Source of the DNA: Monodelphis domestica | Taxonomy: Eukaryota; Chordata; Mammalia; Didelphimorphia; Didelphidae | DNA: 64,000 bases | NCBI RefSeq assembly: GCF_027887165.1 | Contig: NC_077235.1 | Span: forward strand, 53,610,395-53,674,394 | Reading direction: 5' to 3' | Part shown: piece by piece, positions 10,680 to 21,890 of the stretch | How the letters are laid out: each line of letters begins with the position of its first letter | Position numbering within the stretch: position 1 is the first letter of the stretch | Position numbers and translations under genes: made by a program | The notes under the pieces: model-generated | Database searches by the model: none | What the model saw: the letters and a program-made list of their open reading frames with translations, nothing else | Told to the model about the DNA's origin: nothing

Positions 10680-11110
10680 TCAGGTGGGAAGGTCCTGGGG
10701 GTCCTAGCTCAGCCCCCAGTGCTGTGACCTTGAACAACCTGCTCTCCCCACCCCCCAGGTTCTTCCTCTCTAAAATGAGAGGCTTGGACTAGGTCATCTC
10801 AAGGGAGTCCTACCATGTTGTAGTCCACCCCTCTCTTCTTTTCCAGCTGGGGCCCTCCACTTTTACAGATGAGGAAACTGAGGCCCAGGGAGTTTGAGTG
10901 AGTTTCCCAGAGTCATATGGAGATCTGGTGGCAGATCCTGGACTTGAGCCAAGTCTCCTGAATTTTGGCTCAGCCACTTCCCACCTGTGTGGTCTCAGAG
11001 AAGTTGCTCCAAGTTTCTGGGCCTCAGTTTCCTCATCTTTAAAATGAGTGGATTGAACTCCATGACCTGTAAAGGCTTCTAAGGCAAAGGACTTTAAGCC
11101 CAGGATCCTG
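10680..11110. repeat. Cluster of MIR fragments
   Basis: Three MIR-like pieces: a + strand tail near 10,720-10,800 (ctctaaaatgagaggcttgg), a reversed one near 10,855-10,960 (cagatgaggaaactgaggcc), and a + strand one near 10,970-11,110 (gggcctcagtttcctcatct). Confidence 0.7.
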
Positions 11111-12499
11111 TGATCCTGGCTCCCTGGCCACTGCCCTCTTGACCATGGCACTGGCCCCTTCCTTTTGCCCCTGTTCATACCCATCTCTTGGCATGGAGCT
11201 TTAGCAGCAGTACTTTTTGCCAACAGCCTAGCTCCATCAAAACTGCTCTAAAGACAACAAATAGCCAAGATCAAACCTTGAGACTTTTTCCCTGGGGGAA
11301 GGGGGAGCAGGTATGTGGAGAGGAAATGACTTGCTCTGAGCTGGCACACATCTTTCCCAACCATGGCATAGAGAAACCCATTGGCCTACTCCATAGTACC
11401 CCAGGCTCCTCATCATCGAGGCTGCCCATCCTCTGCCTTTGCCAGCTCCCATCTTGAACTGGTCCCCTTCCTGAGATCCACCCAGCTCCCTGCTGATGGC
11501 CATATCTGCCAGGCATGCCGTCCCAGCCCTGTTCTAGGAAGGGGAAGAAGCTGAGGCTTGGTGGGTTTGGGCGGCAGGGGGACAAGGGGCTGGCCGAAGG
11601 TTCAAGGTGACTTCCATACTAAGCAGGGGGCAGGGAGGGTTGGCCAGAGAGGTACTGAATTTGGAGTCAGGGGAAGGACTTGGGTTCCAGACCCTAGTCT
11701 GCCTCCGATCTAGCTTTGCGCCCTCAACTGGGGCACTTCTCTCTGCAGTGATGGGGCTCAGGCCTCAGCTAAGCACCTAATTTTCTCAGCCTTGCTGCTT
11801 CATATCCCGGCCTGTCTGCTTTGGGGGGAAGAGCTGTTGCTTTTGACTTTTTGAAGGAGATTCTCTTTTCTCCCCTTCCCTGGGTCCCAAAGAAGACTCA
11901 GGGAGTCTTCAAGGAGACTTCAGAGCCAGCCTCTAAGGAGCTGTCCGGTCTTCTTTGTTCCTCTGGCTGGGCAGCAGGGCCAGCTTGGGGCCAGATGCCA
12001 GGAAGTAGGGCCCTCGTTTAACCAGGACTGGCTCAGCCCCTCAGCACCTAGCAGGGCTACCTCGGCTGCCCTCTTGCCACTTTTTAATCAGGCACCTACT
12101 CTGGGCCGGCACTCTGTGTGCCTGGATGTAGGGATGGGAAATTGAGATGGGCAGCCTTCAGACAGCTAGCTTATTGTCTCCCTGGCAATTGGGAGGTCCA
12201 GTGCTCCAGAGGAGAAGGTCCCAGGAGGGAGAGAGCCACAGGGATCAGTGGAGCAATAACTGAAATTTGGCCGGCAGAAGGAACCAGCTCTGCTCCCTGT
12301 ATGGCCTGGAGCAGAGCCCTTCTTCCTCTGTAAAGTGACTCGGTTAGACTAGACGCCCTCTGAGGTTCCTGTGTTCTTGTTTCATCCTTTGAGCAATCCT
12401 GGGAGACAAGAGCCGGGTCAGGGATCGTGATTTCATTTCTGAGATCGTGACAGCTCCCATCTTCCCAGTCCCCTGAGGTTGCGTGTTTTCCTTGTAACT

Positions 12500-12990
12500 T
12501 CAGGGAGCTACAATGGTCAGTCTCCTCATTTTTCAAATGGAGAAACTGAGGCTCAAAGAAAGAATTCCTCTCTCCTCCCCAAGGTCACACAGCTGGGAAA
12601 CAGAGGGAGGTTTCCCTACTCTTCTCACTGTGCTTGCATGTTCTGGCTGATGGCATGGGAGTCTTGGTGGTCAAACGGTGCAGGTCTATCTGTGGCCTCA
12701 GTGTCAAGGACTACTGCTGGGCCTCATGATTCCTCGCCTCCCACTCCAAAGCTGGCAAACCCTCTTGGTCCATCCTTCCAGCTTCCCTACCCTGGCATCA
12801 CCTGTTTACAGTGTGCCTTAGAGTGTGGTGGAATTTGGGCCCTGGCTCTCATTACCCCCTGGGTGACCTTGGGGAAGTCCCTTCCCCCTCTTGCTTTTCC
12901 TGGCCTTAGTTCCCCTAACTGGAAAAGCAAGGGGGTTGGACCAGGTGATTGTGGGCAGCCCTTCCAGCCTAAATCCCGGAGGCTCCCTTG
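12500..12990. repeat. MIR fragments
   Basis: A reversed MIR near 12,510-12,610 (tttttcaaatggagaaactg, aaggtcacacagctgggaaa) and a + strand MIR near 12,820-12,980 (tgggtgaccttggggaagtc, ggttggaccaggtgattgtg). Confidence 0.65.
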
Positions 12991-13764
12991 AGCCTGGATC
13001 TGCCCAGTAGCTGGGGAGGGCTCAGCTCATCAGAGCTCGCCAACAGGTCTCATGCTCCTATTTCTCCCCTTTCCCCTCTCTCTGCCACTCCTCCTGGAGC
13101 CTCCCAGGGCCACCTCTTGCCTTCAGTCTCTCCGCCATCCCTGGTTCTCCTTGCTGAAACTCCACACGCCCCTTTCCAAGCTCTGTCCTGATTCGGAATG
13201 TGTCTCCCCTCACTGCTGACCTGGTTTACCCTTTGCTATTCTGGGGCGAGACCCTGGGGCTGGGCTCTCTGCCCTTGTCTAGACTGCCTCACCCGGTCGC
13301 TTTTGGCCACCTGGATGGCAGGGCCTGTCAGAACAGGGTCCTCTGTGCCCTCGGTGCGGGGGCTCTGAAGCCAGGCCCACCCCATCCCCAAACGCTTCAC
13401 ACCCGCCGAATCGTAACCTGAGATGGGGATGTCCCTGCGCCAGGAAAGGCTGCCCCAGTGAGGGCAGGGCTCAGGCTGGCACTGGAAATAGCTTCCAGAA
13501 AGGAGCCTCCCCACCTCCCAGGCTTTCGAGCTCCAGGGGACGAGGAGAGGCAGGGAAGAGGCTGGATCCCAGATAAGGCTGAGCCAGGAACAAGTTCGAA
13601 CTGGAAGGAGATCTCAGAGATCTTTTTTTTGAAATGGAAAAGGATCTCATTTTTAAAAGCAGAAGCCCAGGAATTAAAGGGCACCAGTACATCCACTCAG
13701 TGAAAGGGACAGACAGGAGCCTCAGGGTGATGGTTTTATAAACCACACTCTGTGTCACTGCTTC

Positions 13765-13862
13765 CAGGGCAGAAGAGCGAGAGGGAGGGGCTAGGTGATG
13801 GGGGTGAAGTGACTTGCCCAGGGTCACTCAGCTAGGAAGTGTCTGAGGCCACATTTGAATGA
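13765..13862 (-). repeat. Marsupial CORE-SINE fragment
   Basis: A reversed partial SINE: gggctaggtgatgggggt, then gacttgcccagggtcactca, then aggaagtgtctgaggccaca. Both ends are missing. Confidence 0.65.
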
Positions 13863-13929
13863 AACCAGTGCCCAAAGTATGATTGCAGAAAAGATAAAAC
13901 AGAATCCAAACCCCTAGCTGGCCCCTCTC

Positions 13930-14950
13930 CCTCTCACTACTGGCTTCAGGAAGTGTACTGAGGATCAGAGAGGGTGTGGCTGGATCATAGTCACAGGGCT
14001 ATGGGTCAGGGGTAGGGAGGATTCAAACCCAGATCTCTATCTGAATCCAGAGCTCTACACACTTGTCAGGCTTTTTCTGCCAGAGCTGGAGGGCCCCTTA
14101 AGGAATAAAGCTGGAAGGAATCTTAGAAACTATCTTATTTTACTGGTGGAGAAACTGAGCTTTGGAAAGGTGAATGACTTAGCCAAGGTCATATAGTGCA
14201 GAGCTGGAACTAGAGTCTAGGCTGACCATTCTATCATATGACCCTGAGAAGGCTCAAATGAGCCAGAGAATAAGTGAATGAGGTCTGTGCCAGAGTCAAG
14301 AGGCAAGGGACAAAGATGAAGCGTCACCCCCCCCCCCATTTCTGTCCAGCCCTCCAGTCCCCCTCTCCAACAGCAACTTCAGCCACTGGAGACCAGAGGT
14401 TTCCTCATGATGGTAAATAGGTGTCATCCTGTCCGCAGTGCTGGGTTGGGGAGAGCCTTGCCCAGTGGGCACCACAAAGGATCTGGGCAGCCCACCTTCT
14501 CAGGCTCTCACCGTGTCCCACAAATGGAGAAAATTCTAAGCTCTCACGAGGAAGAAAAGGTTCTGGGCTAGGAATGGAATTGATTACTAGTGAGCTAAAT
14601 GACCCAGAGAAGGGAAGAACAGGAAGGGAGGGACCTTAGAGGTTATCTCTGCCTGCAACTCTGCCATTTTACAGAGCTCTAAAGTGGGGACTGGCCCAAG
14701 GACATGCTGTCCAAGAGACAAAAGCTTAGGGTGTTAGAGCAAGAAGGGACTGTAGAGGCTGCTCAATCACAGGCTTTAGAGCTAGGAGGGGTCTGAGGAA
14801 GTCATCATGGGCTCCCAATAGCCAGAGCTGGAACAGGGGGACCTCAGAGGCCATCTAGTCCAACCCCCTCCTTTTGCAGATAAGGAAACTGAGGTCTCTG
14901 GCCAGAAAGTGATTTATCCAAGGTCACTGTAGTGTTGAGCCAAGCTTCAT
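13930..14950. repeat. Series of diverged MIR copies with unique DNA between
   Basis: Reversed MIR-like segments lie near 13,940-14,060, 14,110-14,230, 14,630-14,700 and 14,830-14,940 (ccatctagtccaaccccctc, gataaggaaactgaggtctc). A C9 run occurs near 14,328. No exon is seen. Confidence 0.6.
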
Positions 14951-15164
14951 CTCTCCCTGGACCAAAGCTTGCCCTCTCAAGTTGGGGTGTGGATGCCCGT
15001 CTTACATTCTTCAGAGGACTATGTGAAGGAAAGCACTTGGTCAGGCACACGGTGTTAGGAAAAGTGGGCACAGTTACTGTTGTCATGGCAGGGTCTCTGT
15101 GCTCCAAGGTTCTAAGGGCTTCCCCTGGATAGCTAGACTTTTAGCTCGAGTTTTTTGCATGTTG

Positions 15165-15265
15165 CCTCTCCTCGTAGAATGCGAGTCCTCTGAGAGGAAG
15201 GACCCATTTTGGCCTTTCCTTGGACCCGCAGTGGGTGGCACATAAATGCTGTTCAGTTCAGGTCT
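15165..15265 (+). repeat. L2 3'-end fragment
   Basis: It resembles the L2 tail (tagaatgcgagtcctctgag, ggtggcacataaatgctgtt), whose consensus reads ...gtaagctccttgagggcag... and ...ggcacatagtaggcgcttaa.... Confidence 0.55.
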
Positions 15266-16379
15266 CGAACCCCTTGAGACAGCAGAGAGACTGGTGAGGC
15301 CAGTGACCAACAGCAAACTTCTGGGGAGTAGAGGCTGCCATTATTGGGGCTCCTTTGTGGGTCTGGGGCCTTACTGACCCAGGAAGCATGAGGGGAGAGG
15401 CCAGGGGCACCAAGCCCTCTTTTGCTCCAGCCCCAGCCCTCTTCCGTGGTGGCACAGGGAGCTCAGGGCTGCCTGCCTGAGGGTGGAGGTCCCCTGGTTG
15501 CAGGCTGAGAGCCAGCCTGCACTCCCTCTGACTCAGCTTCATGGTGGGGTGGCCCGTGTCTGGCTCTCTACCCAGGGGCGCCCCCCTCCTCCGTCCACTT
15601 GCTCTAATGAGCTGGCTTTCGTGCAAAGGGGCTGAGAGAGCCAGTCTTACTTGGGACTCTCACGATGGGGAAATGGGGGCGTAGCACTTCTTTATGGGTT
15701 CTCTTCCAAGTAGCTGGACACGAACACTCCAACCCAGATTACTGATGATGGCTGCCTCCCAGGTCCCCAAAGAGTCTACTCCTCAGGGAGCTCTTGGCTT
15801 GAGCATTTGGTGAATGGAAATCAGCTTGATGGGCTTTGGGGGAGGGAGGGGAGGTCCTGGGCCAGAAGATACGGGACCCATAAGCCCTCCTGTTTGTACG
15901 TTTGGGACCATGTTCTGTCCCGTGAAGTGGACTTTCAGCCCCATTTTACAGATCAGAAAACTATGACTCAAAGACGGGGGAGTGACTTAAGAATCCCAGA
16001 ATCTTCTCCTTAAGAAGGGACCTTAGGTGCTCCCTCACCTGCATCTTGGGAATTCGAAGCAGAACTGTTTCCCTCACCCCCTTTTCTCCAAAAACTTGAC
16101 TTCTGATAACAAGGGACGTGCCCTTGGCTAGGGGCCTGAACAGGAATCCTCTGGCCCTCCAGCGTTAGCCACGAGGGGCCATCCAGCTTCTGTGGGGCAT
16201 TCCCTCCCTCCCTCTCGCCTTCCTCTTCTTCCTCCTTCTCTTCGGACAACCTAGTCCATGGTGAGACAGTTCTGGCCCTCCAGAAATTCCTCCTGTACCC
16301 TCGGCACTTTCACCTGTTGAGGATGGCTCTGTCCTCCTCTGTGGGCGACCTTTCAAACCGCTCTCACATTTGGACTTCC
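15266..16379. other. APLN: Unique intronic DNA
   Basis: No coding signal is recognised. A MIR-like piece lies near 15,930-16,025 (cattttacagatcagaaaac, agtgacttaag). The remainder is unique. Confidence 0.5.
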
Positions 16380-17354
16380 TTCCTCCCATCCAAGTTCAGC
16401 TGTCTTTGCTCAGCCTCTTGTCCTCCATAGCCTCTTCTCTCCAGCTCTTGGTGATGCCAATCGCTCCTGGTTGGCCTTCTACCAGACTCGGTGGATCTTC
16501 GCCGGTAAGCATGGGTGACTCCCAAGGCTCTGTTCTGAGCCCTCCGCTCACCCTCACTTGGTGGCCTCATCGGCTCCCATGGGTACGGCGGTCATTTCCA
16601 AGCAGGTCATTCTCCTGTCTAGTTCTCTAGCCCTAACCTCTTTGCTCCTCGACATCCCAAATAGTATGTCCCATAGACATCTGAAAGTCCGTGTTTCCCA
16701 AACAGGGTTTGTCCATCTTTCCCCTAAACCCTTTCCCGTCCCAATTCTCCTATTATTTTCAGGGTATCACCAGTCTTCCACTCAAGCGGGCTCACAGCCT
16801 AGGCATGACCCCTCCGTTCATTCTCTCACCCTCCACAGCCAATCAGTTACCAAATCCTGTTGGCATCCTTCTCCCCTCTGATGCTGCTACCATTTTGGTA
16901 CAGGCCCTTGTTGCCCCACATCTGGATTATTGAAATGGCCTTCTGGTTGGTGTCCCTCTGCCTCAAGTCTCTCTTCATTCCAGTTCATCCTTCACTCAAC
17001 TATTAAATTGATCTTCCTTATACTCAGGTCTGACTATGGCAGTCCCACCCTCCTTCAGTAACCTCCAGTGGATCCCTATTACCTCTAGATTCAAATAGAA
17101 AATTATTTCTCTGGTTTGTAAGCCCTTCATAGCTTGACCCCTTCCTACCTTTCCAATCTAGTTACACTTTATTTCCTTGTACCCTATAATCCAGTTCCAC
17201 TGGCCTTCTTTCTATACCTCCTACAATACTCCATCTCCCATCTGCGGGCCTTTGCACTGGCCATCCCCAGTGCTTGGAATGATCTTCCCCCTTATTTCTA
17301 CCTCCTGTCTTCCTTGGCTTCTTTTAACTTGCAGTTAAAGATCTTGCCTTTTTG
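16380..17354 (+). mobile_element. L2 LINE, 3' part of ORF2
   Basis: Degraded L2 ORF2 on the + strand. Recognisable blocks are the gccggtaagcatgggtgact region (Y-A-D-D-S-type motif of L2), the ggcccttgttgccccacatc / tggattattgaaatggcctt block, and acctccagtggatccctatt. The frame is broken throughout, as expected of an old L2. Its tail continues at 17,745 beyond two SINEs. Confidence 0.8.
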
Positions 17355-17542
17355 AGGTAGCTAGGTAGCCCAGTGGATTGAAACAGGAGGTTTTGGGTTC
17401 CAATCTGGCCTCAGACACTTCCCAGCTGTGTGACCCTGGGCAAGTCACTTGACCTCCATTGCCTAGCCCTTACCACTCTTCTGCCTTGGAACTAATATCC
17501 AGTATTTATTCTAAGATAGAAGGTGAGGGTTTTAAAAAATAA
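17355..17542 (+). repeat. Marsupial tRNA-derived CORE-SINE, inserted in L2
   Basis: A full copy: head (gaggtagctaggtagcccag), CORE (cttcccagctgtgtgaccct), 3' part (cctagcccttaccactcttc, tctgccttggaactaat) and tail aaggtgagggttttaaaaaa. It is MON1/WALLSI type. Confidence 0.85.
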
Positions 17543-17559
17543 AACAAAGTGTAGTATGG

Positions 17560-17740
17560 AGGGGCAGCTGGGTGGCTCAGTGGATTGAGAGCCAGGTGCA
17601 AAGATGGGATGTCCTGGATTCAAATCTGGTCTCAGACACTTCCCAGCTGTGTGACCCTGGGCAATGCACTTAACCTGCATTGTCTAGCCCTTACCACTCC
17701 TCTGCCTTGGAACTGATGCACAGGTGAGGGTTTTTTTGAA
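17560..17740 (+). repeat. Second marsupial CORE-SINE next to the first
   Basis: A full-length + strand copy begins ggggcagctgggtggctcag at 17,561 and ends aggtgagggttttttt near 17,736. It has the same family and orientation as its neighbour 20 bases upstream, and both sit between L2 ORF2 and the L2 tail. Confidence 0.85.
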
Positions 17741-17744
17741 ATGT

Positions 17745-17925
17745 TATGTTTTATTAGATGTCTTTTCTATTCCTCCTGTTGATTCTCATTTAATCTGTAT
17801 TTAGCACTTCCAAACCTGACTATTTGTGTCCTTTTTCCTATTCAATTGAGCTCTTTGGGGGCAGAGTCTGTTTTTGTTGTTGTCTTTCTTGGTGCTCCCA
17901 GTGTTTATTGAGCTGATATATAGCA
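17745..17925 (+). mobile_element. L2 3' tail, continuing the copy at 16.4 kb
   Basis: L2 tail-like blocks: ttgagctctttgggggcaga, then ggtgctcccagtgtttattg. With the ORF2 part upstream this makes one L2 split by two SINEs. Confidence 0.65.
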
Positions 17926-17929
17926 TGAA

Positions 17930-18450
17930 GGGCCTTCAGGATCCTGCTCACCCTGTTCTGGCTACCATACAGCTTGTCAGTGTCCTTTCTGAAACTGAGT
18001 GCCCAGAGCTGGGAGCCTGACCATCTGGAGAGAACAGAGGGGGATGGCTGGCTTCCTAGGCCTGGCTGCCATGCCTTTTTAAGGGCAGCCTAAATAGTGT
18101 TACTTATTGGGCTACTATGCCATCACCTTGACTCAAATTTACCTTGGAATCCACCCAAAGCCTCTGACCTTTAAGAGAAACACTGCCTGGGCATTATCTG
18201 GTCATTGTGAGGTTGAGTTTTTGAGCCCAGGTGCAGGACTTTACATTGATCTTCACTGATTTTCCACTCAGATCTGACCCACTGTTTTAGACCGGCCAGA
18301 TGGTTTGCACCCTGCACCCTATCAGCACTGTGTTATTGATCTCCCTCTTGAGCCGTGAGATGGCTCTTCCTCCTCCTGTGTTTGCATCCAAAGATTTGAT
18401 AGTCGCCTCATCTCTTCCTTTATCCTCATCATGATAAAAATGCCAACCAA
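17930..18450 (-). mobile_element. L3/CR1 LINE fragment
   Basis: Reversed L3 signatures: acagcttgtcagtgtccttt, then agtgcccagagctgggagcc, then ggtgcaggactttacattga, then gataaaaatgccaaccaaca. These match in order the 3' half of L3/CR1 elements read backwards. Confidence 0.65.
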
Positions 18451-18628
18451 CACAGACCTAGGGTTCAGCAAGAAAGCTTAGAGGATCTGGCTAGCAGAGA
18501 GAAGGGAGGAGGGCCTTTGTTGCTCTGGGTCACAGCTGGCTCTGACTGATGCCGATAAATGCACAGAAACTGGATGTAAGTAGAGGGTAAGGCACAACAG
18601 AGCCAAAGAAGAAGGGGCTAGAGAAAGG

Positions 18629-18630
<2 letters not shown>

Positions 18631-18676
<46 letters not shown>
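18631..18676 (+). repeat. (GT)23 microsatellite
   Basis: 46 bases of perfect GT dinucleotide repeat in APLN intron 1. A run of this length is usually polymorphic. Confidence 0.97.
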
Positions 18677-18678
<2 letters not shown>

Positions 18679-18879
18679 GGGTTGAGGCAAGCCTTGGATG
18701 AGGAGGACATGACTGGGAAGCTGGAGAGGGCAGGAGTGGGAGGCTGTGTGGAAATAGTGAGCTAATGGATTAGTGGAGGTTTCTGGGAAGGATGGGGAAA
18801 TAAGAGCACCAGGGAAGCACCATCGCTGTGGGACAAAGAGGGCCCCATATCATCCTAAAACTATTTCTTTAGAACTTCA

Positions 18880-19420
18880 ATGACATGAGATCGTCAGATC
18901 TTCACAGCAACCCTGTGAACTTACTTAAGATGACACCCCTAGGAAGCCTTAGTTCAGGGACTTGAACTCGAGTCTTTGGACTGTAGCGTTCTTTCTACTC
19001 TGAAGAGTTGAGAAGTAGGTGTTTGTGTCTAGAACACTGGGCAAGAAATTTAACCATTCTTGGTCCCATTTTCCAAAGGGTTTCAGACTAGAATGCTAGC
19101 CGGGCCCGCACTCGGTTCTTTCCAGAATTGTTCCTCTATGGAAGCCTCGTCCCTTCAATAAGACCTGAACAGGGACTGGACGCCCATGGCTGTTGACCTG
19201 CCTCAGGCACAAAATGCTCTCAACATATATTCCATGATTGGAAGCTTACAGTAGTACACAGAAGCAGTGTGGAAAGAGTGTTGGCTCTGGGGTCAGAGGA
19301 TCTGGGTTCAAATCTTTCCTCTTATCCATGTGACCTCGGGCAAAGCATTTCCCTTACCTGGGCCTCCTTTTCCTCTTCTATAAAATGACAATATGACCCT
19401 TGAGGTATCTTCCAACTTCA
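18880..19420. repeat. MIR copies
   Basis: A diverged MIR lies near 18,880-19,060. A clearer + strand MIR lies at 19,256-19,420 (cagtgtggaaagagtgttgg, ggttcaaatctttcctctta, ctataaaatgacaatatgac). Confidence 0.65.
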
Positions 19421-19435
19421 ACAGAAGAGGGGCTA

Positions 19436-19617
19436 GAATTAAGAATTGAGACCCAGAGACAGGAGGTCCTGGGTTCAAATGTGACCTCAGCCACTTCCCA
19501 GCTGTGTGACCCTGAGCAAGTCACTTGCCCCCCATTGCGTAGCCCTTAGCAGTCTTCTGCCTTGGAGCCATTACACAGTAGTGATTCCAAGATGGAAGGT
19601 GAGGGGTTAAAAAACCG
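19436..19617 (+). repeat. Marsupial CORE-SINE
   Basis: CORE block (gtgacctcagccacttccca, ctgtgtgaccctgagcaagt), 3' part (agtcttctgccttggagcca) and tail aaggtgaggggttaaaaaac. The tRNA-like head is shortened. Confidence 0.8.
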
Positions 19618-20099
19618 GGAGGGGCCATGTTAAATGGTTAGAGACGGGTCTGAAGTTATTGGGAAGGCTGGTGGTAGCAACACCAGATTAGAGACCCTTC
19701 TAGGCCCCACCACTAACCCTTCAATGTTCCTTCCTCCTGGGCTGGCTCTTGAGAACCATGGGATGGGGGAAGGGGTGGTGGCTTAGGATTAGAGAATGTT
19801 CGAGTTGGAAGGAATCATGGAGATGAGATCATTTTGTTCAATACTGTCCCTACTCTGTCCCCCTTGCAAGAGACAGCTGAGGTTCACAGGGGGAGAAGGA
19901 TCCCTGGGTTTTGTCATGGATCCAGGGGTTCCGAAATGGGCAAATAAAGGGGAAGGGGCACAGAGAAGTGGGCGCTTTTCTGGCTCCTACTGTATTTCTG
20001 TATTTTCCAAGATCTCTATTAGAACTCTTGAGGTAGTTTCTTTCAGTGCCTCAGTTTCCCCACTGGGACCACTGTGATAGGTGGGGAGACTAAGGTACC

Positions 20100-20650
20100 A
20101 AAAGACACCACCTTAGCTGTAGGGGACAAGTTAGATTTGGAGTTAAAGGTTCTGGGTTCCAATCTCAGTTCTGCCACTTATGGCCTTGGTTTCCTCATTT
20201 TGTAAACTGAGGTTTTGTGACCAATCCCCTTCCATGCTCACCCCTCCTCCTTAAGCTATAAATCATCTTTGATTCTGTGAATCCACCAGTCTGGGGGGGG
20301 TGGAGATAATGGGCCCAGCCCCCTGCACAGAGGCCTCCCTTTGGATTCAGATGGAGTGACCTCATCTCCTTTTGGCTGTTGCTTAAATAGGGCAGAGGAT
20401 GAGGAAGAAGGAGGGAGGGAGGGAGGCTCACTCTCCTGAGACCTACTTGGGGCAAGAGGGAAGAGAGGAGCCTGGAGTTGCAGCCCCTCTTCTCTGGATG
20501 TGGATTTTAGAAGCACAGATTTCAAGCTGGAAGGTTGGCTCCTCTGACCTCTTTGTTTTACTGGTTACTTGCCCAAGGTCACACTTAATAAAGAGAAGGG
20601 TCAGAATTTGAACTCAGGACCTTCAACTTCCTGTTTGGAGCTCTCTGTGC
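20100..20650. repeat. MIR fragments and unique DNA
   Basis: A + strand MIR piece lies near 20,120-20,230 (gttctgggttccaatctcag, cctcattttgtaaactgagg). A reversed piece lies near 20,510-20,650 (acttgcccaaggtcacactt, aatttgaactcaggaccttc). Confidence 0.6.
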
Positions 20651-21620
20651 TTAGAGCCTGAGAGCGAGGGTGGAGTGAGTGGGGGTCCCAGGAGCAGGGC
20701 AGAGCTGGCTCAGGAGGAAGTGGCATTGAATTGTGAGCATCAGAGGGAACTGAAGGAGGTTGGGGGTCCCTCTGGCATTTCCTTTCCTCCTATTTCCTCT
20801 TGCGAGGTGACCTCAGAAGGAAGGAAGAGGAGTTAGGTAGGTCCGGGGGTGAGGGGCAGCCCCTCACCCATCAATGGGATCTAATAGAGACCCAACCCTT
20901 CCTCCCTAGACAGGAAACTCCTGCTTCTGATGCTTGGCAGGGAGCAGTAGGGGTCAAGTGGGAAGGAGGGAGGCAGAGAGGAGACAGAGAGAAGATGGAG
21001 ACTGGAAGGAAACCAAGCTGCCTGGAGTGGTGGAGGTCCCTTTGTCATGCTTAAGGAGGGAAGGCGATGCCCAGGCTTTTGGGCCTAGCTTGGCAAAGGT
21101 CCTGTGGCTGCCTGGCCTGGGGGTGCAGCTGAGAGAGAAGTGAAGGGCCAAGATGGGCCCGGATGGAGGGGAGGAGGGTTGCGAGGCCAGCGTTTCAGGA
21201 TCAGCTCCTTGCCCAGAGCCTTAGCCCCTGACTGAGCCCTGGCCTGGCTCACAGTGTCACTAGCACGAAGCATTTATTAAGCTCCTACTATGTGCTGGGC
21301 ACTGTGTGAGAATGGGAGGGTATAAAATGAAACTGAAAATGGTTCCTCCCCTCCAAAAGCTTGGAGTCAGGGGAAGATGCCAACCAGGTTCAAGATTGAT
21401 ACAAAGGAATTCTGGGAAGGGTTGAGCCTTGGTGGAAGCTAGGTCTAGGTGGGGAGGGAGACATACCACAGCCACATTGGGAAGGCCTGTAAAGCCAAAC
21501 AGAGACAATGGGGAGCACCTTCCTGAACTGGGGGAGTGACACATCCCTACTACCCCCCTCACACACTGACTTGGTTTGCTGCATGCCATTCCTGATACCA
21601 CACATATCCACTGGGAGGAA
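20651..21620. other. APLN: Unique intronic DNA
   Basis: Purine-rich unique sequence without a recognised exon. A short MIR/L2-tail-like stretch (gcatttattaagctcctact) lies at 21,268-21,320. Confidence 0.5.
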
Positions 21621-21624
21621 AGAG

Positions 21625-21860
21625 GCTCGGACTGAGTTCAAATTCTGCCTCTGGTGTTTACAACTTGTATGACCTTGGACAAAACTTCCCATCCCAGGGC
21701 CTCAATTTCCTCCTTTGTAAAATGATGGGGTTACGTTAGAGGATCTAGATCTAATGGATAACCTTGGGGCAATCATGTTAACTTGCTGGGCCTCGGTTTC
21801 TTCATCTGTAAAATTAGTGGATTTGACAAGGTTTCTAAAAGCCTTCCAAATCTGAGGTCC
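21625..21860 (+). repeat. Two MIR copies ending at the APLN exon 2 acceptor
   Basis: Two + strand MIR 3' parts in tandem: tgagttcaaattctgcctct through cctttgtaaaatgatggggt (about 21,630-21,750), then ggcctcggtttcttcatctg through gtaaaattagtggatttgac (about 21,755-21,860). The second ends about 30 bases before coding exon 2. Confidence 0.7.
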
Positions 21861-21890
21861 AAAGTCTATTAACCTTTCTTCTCCCCTCAG

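Larger units (their letters stand above)
10232..21890 (+). other. APLN: APLN intron 1
   Basis: An 11,659-base GT-AG intron. The donor is GTGAGT at 10232. The acceptor is ttcttctcccctcag ending at 21890, with a good pyrimidine tract and a plausible branch site (ctattaac, about 21,866-21,873). It contains many MIR copies, an L2 carrying two SINEs, an L3 piece, a (GT)23 microsatellite and unique sequence. I see no other exon inside it. Confidence 0.9.

Noticed and set aside
9190-10737. A 515-codon open frame on the minus strand over the APLN CpG island
   Set aside because: High GC removes stop codons. The translation is Pro/Arg/Gly/Ala-rich, shows no domain, and lies antisense to a well-identified gene promoter and exon. 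Other frames there are long as well.
17355-17740. tRNA-like heads as possible tRNA genes
   Set aside because: They are heads of CORE-SINEs with full SINE bodies and tails; no intact cloverleaf is visible.
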